Assembly: GCA_947259605.1 (NCBI GenBank)
Contig: CAMYMX010000016.1
Location: forward strand, 1 to 17,545
Reading direction: 5' to 3'
DNA length: 17,545 nt
Source of the DNA: an uncultured Polyangiaceae bacterium
GTDB taxonomy: Bacteria > Myxococcota_A > Polyangia > Polyangiales > Houyiibacteriaceae
The notes beneath the pieces are model-generated. The model ran no database searches, had not been told where the DNA came from, and saw only the letters and a list, made by a program, of their open reading frames with translations. Shown here in pieces: positions 12,047 through 17,545 of the stretch; within the stretch, counting starts at the first letter, position 1, and every line of letters begins with the position of its first letter. Made by a program: the position numbers and the translations under genes.

Positions 12047-14299
12047 CTAGTCTGAGCCGCCGCCGAGCTTGGCCTTCAGCAAATCCCCAAAGGTGCCGAG
12101 TCCCTGCTGGGCCGACTCCTTGCGGTACTCGCGGACGGCCTTTCGTTCGTCGTCGAGGAGGCGGGCGCGAACCGAGCAACGGAGTGACCCGTCGCGCTCG
12201 GTGCCGATCACCTTCACCTCGATGACATCACCCTGAGAGACGCCCTTTTTTTTGTCGTCGTTCGCGTCTTGAAGCTCGCGGCTTCGGATGAAACCGCGCC
12301 CGCGCTTTCCGAGCATGCCTTCGACTTGGACTTGAACACCCGTGTGGTCGACCCGCTTGACGATCACCGACACGACCGAGCCCGGCTTCATCGAGCGCGG
12401 CGCCTTGCCAACTTCGATTGCTCCGGCTTCGATCGCGGCAGCATCGGCCTCGGACAGTTTCGAAAGCGAAATGCGCCGCTGCTCACGATCGACCCGCTCG
12501 ACCACGACGTGAATCTCATCGCCTTCGGCGACCGCCTGTTTGGCGTGCGTGAGCTCTCGGCTCCCGCCGAGCTCCGAGATGTGAAGTAGCCCTTCGATGT
12601 TATCCTGAAGTTGAACGAACGCACCGAATTCCGTCGTCCGGACGACCTTGCCCTTGATGGGCGTTCCGGGTCGGATCGTGTCTTTGGCAGCCTCCAGCGG
12701 GTCGGGCTGACAGGCGCGCATCGAGAGCGACACGCGGCCAAAGCGGTCTTTGCGCGACGCCTGCTGAACCTTCAGGACTGCGACTTCGACCTCATCGCCG
12801 ACTTTGGCAGCGTCCTGCGGTCGGACGCCCCGGCCCCAGGAAACCTCGCTCATGTGAACCAGGCCGTCGAGGCCATCTCCCAGATCGACCAGCACGCCGT
12901 AATCGCGCACTTCGACCACCTTACCCGGGAGCTTCATGCCAACCTCGAGCTCGGCCATTCGCTCGCGGGCCCGCTGCCTGGCTTGCTTTTCGAGGATGTT
13001 CCGTCGGCTGACGATGATGCTCTTCTTGCCGCCCTTATCCTGCGGCAAGGAGAACTCGCATCGCTGCCCTAGGAACGTCTGTGGGTCTTCGATGGGCGTC
13101 AGCGACATGGCGCTCGCCGGGCAGAACGCGCGCACTCCGCCAACGAGCACGTCGAAGCCGCCGCGATTGTATCCGTAGACGAGCCCCTGGACGCGTTGAT
13201 GCAAATCGCGGGCAGCGCGCAACGCCTTGCGGACCGCCGGCTTGTCGATGATCCGATTCACGATCACGATGTGCCCGCTCTCCGCAACCCCAGCGATGCG
13301 GCCACGAAAGATCGCGCCGACCTGCGGAGCGTCGAGCTCGGGCAAGGGGTCGAGGAGGCTGAGATCAGCGTCCGCGGGATCTTCGGGAGGTTCGGTCAGG
13401 GCCAGCGGGTCGGCCACAGTCTTGGTCGTCGACTCCGCGGCGGACTCGGTTGTCGGCATCGCGGGAGCCTGGGGCACTTCAACCATGCTGGTTGGGTCGA
13501 AGGCCTGTGCTGCCACCACTGTGTCTGCTTCGGCGAGCTCGTCGATGTCGGTGACGTCCGTGGAGGAAAACTCCCACTCGGTGGTGTCGCGTTCCACTGC
13601 CTGCGCGACCTCAGGTAGCGGCGCCTCGGCCGGCGCCGCGTCAGCAACCGGTGCGTCCGCGACGGGAGCCTCGGCAACCGGTGCGTCCGCGACGGGAGCC
13701 TCGGCAGCCGGAGCCTCCGATGAAGCAGCTTCGGGAGTCGCATCGACTCCTGGCGTTGATGGTTGCGCTGCGTGCGTGATGACTGGAATGTCGCGCGGCT
13801 CGTTCACGTCGGCGATGGCGCTGGCCTTCCCGAACACGTCGATGACGACCGCTCCGTGCTCCACGCGCTCGACGCGTCCCGCGATCTCCTCGCCGGGCGA
13901 GAATGCGTGCTTGCGGGTCACGCCGCCGGAGAACAGATGAACGAACGGAGCATGATGATGCCCGGACTTCGCATCCTCAGGGGCCTCGCTCGCGCCTTTC
14001 TTCTTGCGACGCCGGCGACGCTTCTTCTTGCCTCCCGCCGCCTCCAGATCCCCCGCGGCGCTGGGTGTGTCCGTTTCGGGCGCAGCGTCCCCAGCGACCG
14101 TATCGGCCTGCCCCTCCGCCGCGGCGACGTCTCCTGAAACCGTATCGGCCTCCGCCGTGGTCGAGTTCCCGGTCCCGGTATCGTGCCCGCTTCCGGCCTC
14201 GGCGACGGTCCCGGCTTCGGATTCACGGGGGGCCTGAGATTCCACAGGCGCCACCTCTCCGTCTGAGGTCTCACTTGTTTTGGAATCGGGGTCAGTCAT
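12047..14299 (-). CDS. Multi-S1-domain RNA-binding protein with a long disordered linker
   Basis: This 750-residue protein probably binds RNA in the cytoplasm. Residues 1-90 are acidic and Gly/Thr/Ala-rich. A basic patch K3R5K3 at 91-101 is followed by a half S1-like strand set at ~134-170. A ~150-residue Ala/Pro/Glu/Asp linker contains A-P-V-A-D/E repeats (195-225). A second partial S1-like unit is near 325-348, then clearer S1 domains at ~366-435, 451-528 (Y-G-V-L-V-D-L-G-D-G-L-D-G-L-V-H-M-S-E), 543-614 (F-G-A-F-V-Q-L...G-L-L-H-I-S-E-L) and ~637-712. The tail G-T-F-G-D-L-L-K-A-K ends the protein. The ATG at 14299 has GAGGA 6 nt upstream; a TTG at 14329 is an unneeded extension. It differs from RpsA (about 550 residues, no such N-terminus), so an S1-like translation or RNA-decay factor is likelier than the ribosomal protein itself. 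Confidence 0.8.
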   Translation of the reverse strand: MTDPDSKTSETSDGEVAPVESQAPRESEAGTVAEAGSGHDTGTGNSTTAEADTVSGDVAAAEGQADTVAGDAAPETDTPSAAGDLEAAGGKKKRRRRRKKKGASEAPEDAKSGHHHAPFVHLFSGGVTRKHAFSPGEEIAGRVERVEHGAVVIDVFGKASAIADVNEPRDIPVITHAAQPSTPGVDATPEAASSEAPAAEAPVADAPVAEAPVADAPVADAAPAEAPLPEVAQAVERDTTEWEFSSTDVTDIDELAEADTVVAAQAFDPTSMVEVPQAPAMPTTESAAESTTKTVADPLALTEPPEDPADADLSLLDPLPELDAPQVGAIFRGRIAGVAESGHIVIVNRIIDKPAVRKALRAARDLHQRVQGLVYGYNRGGFDVLVGGVRAFCPASAMSLTPIEDPQTFLGQRCEFSLPQDKGGKKSIIVSRRNILEKQARQRARERMAELEVGMKLPGKVVEVRDYGVLVDLGDGLDGLVHMSEVSWGRGVRPQDAAKVGDEVEVAVLKVQQASRKDRFGRVSLSMRACQPDPLEAAKDTIRPGTPIKGKVVRTTEFGAFVQLQDNIEGLLHISELGGSRELTHAKQAVAEGDEIHVVVERVDREQRRISLSKLSEADAAAIEAGAIEVGKAPRSMKPGSVVSVIVKRVDHTGVQVQVEGMLGKRGRGFIRSRELQDANDDKKKGVSQGDVIEVKVIGTERDGSLRCSVRARLLDDERKAVREYRKESAQQGLGTFGDLLKAKLGGGSD
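13641..13700. repeat. two tandem 30-bp units plus a decayed third, inside the S1 gene linker
   Basis: 13641-13670 and 13671-13700 are identical except for one base at the third position (tca versus tcg). 13701-13730 begins as a further, diverged copy. Thirty bases is ten codons, so unit changes keep the frame and lengthen the A-P-V-A-D-A-P-V-A-E linker. Slippage or unequal recombination is the likely origin. Confidence 0.85.
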
Positions 14300-14349
14300 G
14301 CGCAGTCCTCGCGCGCGAAAGACGCTCAACGCAGATGCGGAACGTCCGG

Positions 14350-14392
14350 GTTATAGGGCTCGTAGATTAGGCAGTGGCCGATTCGCCGTCAA
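14350..14392 (-). promoter_or_regulatory. candidate promoter elements for the S1 gene
   Basis: On the minus strand TTGACG (14392-14387, 5 of 6) is followed after 17 nt by TAATCT (14369-14364). Slightly downstream TATAAC (14355-14350) is a 5-of-6 match to the -10 consensus but lacks a -35 at 17 nt. Either could drive the S1 gene, whose ATG is at 14299. The S1 and PilZ genes diverge from this 143-bp gap. Confidence 0.4.
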
Positions 14393-14404
14393 GCGACCGT
14401 GTTG

Positions 14405-14433
14405 TTGCCGCAATCCGCCCAGCCCCCTAACCT
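14405..14433 (+). promoter_or_regulatory. weak promoter candidate for the pilZ-macrodomain pair
   Basis: TTGCCG (14405-14410), 17 nt, then TAACCT (14428-14433). Transcription from here would begin only a few bases before the ATG at 14443, and no Shine-Dalgarno precedes that ATG. This would fit a leaderless or near-leaderless message. Both hexamers are weak. Confidence 0.22.
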
Positions 14434-14442
14434 CGGCTCGGC

Positions 14443-14868
14443 ATGTCCGAGGGAGGTCGAGAGCGTCGGGAATCGGGTCGAGCCGAGCTCGAATTGACCG
14501 TGAAATACGAACGGCTGAACGCGCTTCTCTCGGACTACACCCAGAACATCTGTCAGGGGGGCACCTTCATTCGAACCGATCGCCCCCTTCAGGTCGGGAC
14601 TGTGCTCTCCTTCACGATTCAGGCGCCACAGCTCGAAGATGGCATCGTCCTCCGGGGGGTCGTCCGATGGGTCGTCGAGGTCGCACAGTCGCCCGGCAGT
14701 CGCCCGGCAGGCATGGGAATCGCCTTCGTTTATGACTCTCCCGATGAAAAAGAAGCGGTCGAAATGCGACTCGACCGACTGATGGCTCAGGCCCTCGGAC
14801 CCACGGCCTTCGAAAAGCTGATGGGCCGGCCGGCCCCCTCGGTGCGCCCGGAGGACGGCTCTCCGTGA
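14443..14868 (+). CDS. Stand-alone PilZ domain protein (Myxococcus TIGR02266-type)
   Basis: This 141-residue protein is nearly all PilZ domain, the usual cyclic-di-GMP receptor fold. The first binding motif R-x-x-x-R is present (R9-E-S-G-R13). The second, normally D/N-x-S-x-x-G, reads N35-I-C-Q-G-G40, with Cys in place of Ser. The surrounding Y-T-Q-N-I-C-Q-G-G-T-F-I-R-T-D-R-P-L-Q-V-G-T and P-A-G-M-G-I-A-F pattern is that of the paralogous PilZ family abundant in myxobacteria, which act in motility, development or envelope processes. No signal peptide or membrane segment is seen, so it is cytoplasmic. Start at ATG 14443; no Shine-Dalgarno is evident. The TGA overlaps the GTG of the macrodomain gene (GTGA), which implies coupled translation. 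Actual c-di-GMP binding is inferred, and the Ser-to-Cys change makes it less certain. Confidence 0.85.
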   Translation: MSEGGRERRESGRAELELTVKYERLNALLSDYTQNICQGGTFIRTDRPLQVGTVLSFTIQAPQLEDGIVLRGVVRWVVEVAQSPGSRPAGMGIAFVYDSPDEKEAVEMRLDRLMAQALGPTAFEKLMGRPAPSVRPEDGSP

Positions 14869-15377
14869 CGCCCCGGGTACAGATCCTACGGGGTGATTTA
14901 ACCCAAGAAGCCGCCGACTCGATCGTGAACGCCGCCAACCGGAAGATGCTCGGCGGGGGTGGTGTCGACGGCGCGATCCATCGGGCCGCGGGCCCGGCCC
15001 TTCTCGAAGCCTGCCGCGCGATTCCCGAAGTCCAACCGGGCGTCCGCTGTCCGACCGGCGAGGCCCGAATCACACCCGGCTTCGAGCTTCCGGCACGCTA
15101 CATCATTCACACCGTGGGCCCGGTCTACCGAGGACATCCACGGGACGCCGAGCTCCTGGCCTCCGCGTTCCGCTCGTCGCTCGAATTGGCTGTGGCGCAC
15201 GAGCTTCGCTCGATCGCGTTTCCTGCGATCTCTTGCGGTGCCTATGGTTACCCAGTCGAGGACGCGGCGGCCGTTTCGGCGGCGGTCGTGCACGAGCGTG
15301 CCTGGGCGTTGGACGAAATCCGGTTCGTGCTTTTCTCGATCGATGTCCTGCGGGCCTGGACTCGCGCGTTTGAATGA
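14865..15377 (+). CDS. Macrodomain ADP-ribose hydrolase (MacroD/YmdB type)
   Basis: This 170-residue protein is a single macrodomain close in pattern to E. coli YmdB and MacroD proteins, which deacetylate O-acetyl-ADP-ribose and remove mono-ADP-ribose from acidic residues. Visible motifs: G-D-L-T at 10-13, I-V-N-A-A-N at 20-25, G-G-G-G-V-D-G-A-I-H at 30-39 with the likely catalytic Asp 35, I-I-H-T-V-G-P at 80-86, and the phosphate loop I-S-C-G-A-Y-G-Y-P at 122-130. It starts at GTG 14865 with GGAGG at 14850-14854 and overlaps the PilZ stop. In E. coli YmdB also modulates RNase III, which cannot be judged here. The pairing suggests a job in a signalling or modification pathway shared with PilZ, which is inference only. 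Only 3 bp separate its stop from that of the convergent polyferredoxin gene. Confidence 0.92.
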   Translation: MTPRVQILRGDLTQEAADSIVNAANRKMLGGGGVDGAIHRAAGPALLEACRAIPEVQPGVRCPTGEARITPGFELPARYIIHTVGPVYRGHPRDAELLASAFRSSLELAVAHELRSIAFPAISCGAYGYPVEDAAAVSAAVVHERAWALDEIRFVLFSIDVLRAWTRAFE

Positions 15378-15380
15378 CCG

Positions 15381-16511
15381 CTAGAAGTCGACGACCGAAA
15401 GTCGTTGACGCTCCTTGTCCTCGGGCCGGTCCCAGCTGTTCTCGAGCTTGAGCACGCCGCGCGGACACATGTGCGCACACATCCCGCAACCCACGCACGA
15501 CGCGCGCGTGAAGCTCTGGTCGGCCTGCGCGTATGAGCGAACGTCGATTCCCATTTCACAATACGTGCTGCAGTTGCCGCAGGAGATGCACATCCCGGGT
15601 TTAACCTTGATTCGATAGCGCCCCACCTTTTGAATCCAGCCGAGGACCGCCGCCATCGGGCAGAAGTTTCGGCACCAGACCCGCGGACCGAAAACCGGAT
15701 AGAGCCCCGTGCCGATCACGCCGGCCAAGATCGAGCCAACCGCGAACCCGTAGAAGCTCTTGATCGACCAATCCTTCCAGTCGTCCCCGGAGATGATCCG
15801 ATGAAACGTCGGGTGGTCGCTCCCGATCAGCCAGTCGAGACCAATCAGAAACGTCGTGGCGATGGCGATCAGCAGCACCAAATGAATGCTGAGCTGCTCG
15901 AATCGCCAGGACTTCGTCGACTTGCTCGTGAGATGTCTCCACGGGTCGCCGAAAGTGTTGGCCAAGCCGCCGCAACCACAGACCCAGGAGCAGTACCAGC
16001 GCTTGCCGTAGAGCACGGCCAGCACCGGCGCGGCAAGGAGCGAGCCCACCACGGTGTAGAGCGCGAAATACAGGGGAACGTCCGCCAGCGTCTGGGGATA
16101 CAGATAGTCGTACTTGAGCGGCCAGAAGTACGAAAAATAGAGCTCTTTGCCTCCAAAGAGCGGCATGATGAATGGAAGCGTGAACCCGAGCGCGATTTGA
16201 ATCGCGACGTTCACCGTGATCCGATAGCGATTGTACCGGCTGTTGCCATGGCGCCGCAGGTAGTACGTGGCGCCGGCGATCATCGCGACCGAATAGAGGA
16301 AACCGTAGAGGTACCAACGATTACGCAGTCCAACCGCTTCAGAAAACGCGGTGAACGGGGCCACGCCAAATTGCTCTTGAACTTTGTGCTCCCAATAGAG
16401 CACGACGTAGAAGCTGACCAAGAGCAGCGAGATCGTGAGCCCGAGAAGGCTTCGGTTGCGCCAACCCTCGCGGTAGGTCGTCAGTAGCCCGTTTTGTCCT
16501 TGCTGGTCCAC
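15381..16511 (-). CDS. Membrane-bound NapH/NosR-like polyferredoxin (4Fe-4S)
   Basis: This 376-residue integral membrane protein has about six hydrophobic helices: near 21-40, 66-84, 98-119, 146-168, 207-229 and 252-275. Between and after them are W-Y-C-S-W-V-C-G-C-G (C174, C178, C180) and W-C-R-N-F-C-P (C280, C284), the C-x3-C(P) pairs typical of NapH/NosR-type proteins. Two ferredoxin clusters follow: C308, C311, C314, C318 (the last Cys followed by Glu, not Pro) and C339, C342, C345, C349-P. It probably passes electrons between the membrane and a soluble partner, most simply the flavoprotein encoded just upstream. I start at GTG 16511, 1 nt after the upstream stop; an ATG at 16565 would overlap that gene by 53 bp. 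No nitrate or nitrous-oxide reductase genes are visible, so a specific gene name is not justified. Confidence 0.85.
   Translation of the reverse strand: MDQQGQNGLLTTYREGWRNRSLLGLTISLLLVSFYVVLYWEHKVQEQFGVAPFTAFSEAVGLRNRWYLYGFLYSVAMIAGATYYLRRHGNSRYNRYRITVNVAIQIALGFTLPFIMPLFGGKELYFSYFWPLKYDYLYPQTLADVPLYFALYTVVGSLLAAPVLAVLYGKRWYCSWVCGCGGLANTFGDPWRHLTSKSTKSWRFEQLSIHLVLLIAIATTFLIGLDWLIGSDHPTFHRIISGDDWKDWSIKSFYGFAVGSILAGVIGTGLYPVFGPRVWCRNFCPMAAVLGWIQKVGRYRIKVKPGMCISCGNCSTYCEMGIDVRSYAQADQSFTRASCVGCGMCAHMCPRGVLKLENSWDRPEDKERQRLSVVDF
15387..15409. terminator. hairpin at the macrodomain / polyferredoxin convergence
   Basis: GTCGACGAC (15387-15395) pairs with GTCGTTGAC (15401-15409) as a 9-bp stem with one G-T pair and loop CGAAA. 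It begins 9 bp past the macrodomain stop, inside the last codons of the convergent polyferredoxin gene. No T-run follows on either strand, so its role in ending transcription is uncertain. Confidence 0.35.
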
Positions 16512-16512
16512 C

Positions 16513-17545
16513 TCAGGCCCCCGAAATGCGGAGCGGCGGAACGAGCTCGGTGTCGAACGCCGCATCGTTTAGGTGAGCGAGAACCCAGTCGAGGCTTCGC
16601 TGCTCTTCAATCCAGCGGATGAGAACGCTGTGATCCCATCGCCGACCCAGCATGTTGAACCCGACGACCCGGTCCCGCTGGACGACCACCCGCGTGGTGC
16701 TTCGGACCTTGCCCCGTTCCTCGAAAAACCAGCTTTTCTCGCCATCGAGGTTCCAGTTCACCAGCCCGGCGGTCGTGTACTCGATGTCCATCAGCTTCGC
16801 CGAGTTGTACCAGGCGCCCCTTTGGTAGCGCGACGAATCTCCGAGCAACCGTCGCCCGGCCACACGGCCCTGATCGCGCGCCGTGTACCAGAGCTGCTCG
16901 GGGCGCCGAGTTCCGTCGAACCAACGCACCGATGCACAGTCGCCCGCCGCGAATACGCCCGTGACGCTCGTCTTCAAAGATTCGTCGACGACGATGCCGC
17001 CGCGCTCGTCGAGCTCGATCGCCGAGCCCGCCAGCCAGGACGTGTTGGGCACCACCCCAATCGCGATCACGACGCAATCGACCTCGTAGCGCCCTTCGTT
17101 GGTGCGCACAGCGTTCACGTTTCCCTCGGAGTCAGCCTCGAGCATTTCCACCTCGTGCTCGAGATGCACGTCGACGCCATGATGGCTCATCCGGTCGGCG
17201 ATCCACTGCGATTCGCGCGGATCGAGCGCAATCGGCCAGAACCATTCTTCGCGGATGAAAAACCGGGGCCGCAGACCCGCCGTCACCGCAACCTCCACCG
17301 CCTCAATCCCGATGAGGCCTCCGCCGATGATCGCCGGCCGTTGCGCCAACCGACCTCGGCGCTCCGCCGCGACTTCGCGAAATCGATACGGGGAATCACT
17401 GGCGCTCGCTTGGAGATGCGCGTTGGGTCTCGGAGGGGCGCCCGCGCGGGAGCTGCCGCCGTGTACCTCGTGCTCGTACCAGGCGAGGTCCTGCAAGGTG
17501 ACGAAGTAGCCGACGCCGCGCGCGTCGGTTCCTGGCCACGGTCCG
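16513..17545 (-). CDS. FAD/NAD(P)-dependent pyridine nucleotide-disulphide-type oxidoreductase, 5' end outside window
   Basis: About 343 C-terminal residues are present. The frame stays open to the right edge, upstream of the TTG at 17496, and those extra codons read W-P-G-T-D-A-R-G-V-G-Y-F-V-T-L-Q-D-L, the usual end of the first FAD half, so the gene is cut by the window. A second Rossmann motif A-I-I-G-G-G-L-I-G-I-E (about 17305-17337) binds NAD(P)H. G-V-F-A-A-G-D-C-A (about 16933-16960) is the C-terminal FAD signature. The segment between L-Q-D-L and the Rossmann motif is unusually long, about 50 residues, and rich in Ala, Ser, Gly and Arg. It is cytoplasmic as far as visible. Its stop lies 1 nt before the polyferredoxin GTG, so the two probably act together in electron transfer. 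The partner substrate is unknown. Confidence 0.85.
   Translation of the reverse strand, partial: GPWPGTDARGVGYFVTLQDLAWYEHEVHGGSSRAGAPPRPNAHLQASASDSPYRFREVAAERRGRLAQRPAIIGGGLIGIEAVEVAVTAGLRPRFFIREEWFWPIALDPRESQWIADRMSHHGVDVHLEHEVEMLEADSEGNVNAVRTNEGRYEVDCVVIAIGVVPNTSWLAGSAIELDERGGIVVDESLKTSVTGVFAAGDCASVRWFDGTRRPEQLWYTARDQGRVAGRRLLGDSSRYQRGAWYNSAKLMDIEYTTAGLVNWNLDGEKSWFFEERGKVRSTTRVVVQRDRVVGFNMLGRRWDHSVLIRWIEEQRSLDWVLAHLNDAAFDTELVPPLRISGA

Noticed and set aside
13641..13730. Short direct repeats considered as a CRISPR array
   Set aside because: The units are directly adjacent without spacers, sit in frame inside a coding linker, and no cas gene is present.
13227..13940. Plus-strand frame with regular S-A-T-G-A repeats
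   Set aside because: It is the shadow of the S1 linker tandem repeat read on the wrong strand and frame; it has no independent support.
15630..16487. 285-codon plus-strand frame antisense to the polyferredoxin gene
   Set aside because: The minus strand has clear membrane helices and cysteine motifs. The antisense product is Arg/Glu-rich with no motif.

Overview
This is a compact, GC-rich bacterial chromosome segment. It most resembles the Myxococcota (the former delta-proteobacteria), although I could not place it taxonomically without a search. Three things point there: a stand-alone PilZ protein of the Myxococcus paralogous type, a DUF4388-like protein end, and a multi-S1 protein with a long Ala/Pro/acidic linker. 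The genes are mostly housekeeping. I see no transposon, prophage, CRISPR array or rRNA.

Layout. (1) 3-452 holds the end of a DUF4388-like protein. (2) 539-4750 (+) is a tight serA-hisZ-purA biosynthetic cluster for serine, histidine and adenylate, with a 1-nt gap and then a 4-nt overlap. It meets ridA (-) tail to tail, and the two stop codons overlap inside a palindrome. (3) 5164-9688 (+) is a three-gene cluster linked by GTGA and ATGA overlaps: exonuclease III (xthA), a polytopic membrane protein that looks like an M48 metalloprotease with a lost zinc site, and a secreted or lipoprotein M1 aminopeptidase. (4) 9697-11675 (-) reads tRNA-Val(CAC), meaB, then a crotonase-family enoyl-CoA hydratase. 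meaB starts at a TTG just after the tRNA, and the crotonase is consistent with acyl-CoA catabolism. (5) 11676-12046 is a non-coding stretch with a very regular G-quadruplex motif and stacked GC hairpins. (6) 12047-14299 (-) encodes a 750-residue S1-repeat RNA-binding protein. (7) 14443-15377 (+) pairs a PilZ protein with an ADP-ribose macrodomain hydrolase through a GTGA overlap. (8) 15381-17545 (-) is a redox pair, a flavin oxidoreductase (5' end outside the window) and a membrane NapH/NosR-like polyferredoxin.

Packing is extreme. Convergent pairs are separated by -3, 8 and 3 bp, and the divergent ridA/xthA pair by 24 bp, so promoters and terminators must lie partly inside coding sequence. 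Two hairpins sit inside the last codons of convergent genes.

I found no clear new multi-gene system. The most unusual items are the M48-like pseudoprotease fused by overlap to an M1 aminopeptidase gene, the PilZ-macrodomain pair, the G-quadruplex downstream of the S1 gene, and the start of meaB, which naive gene calling would push across a tRNA.
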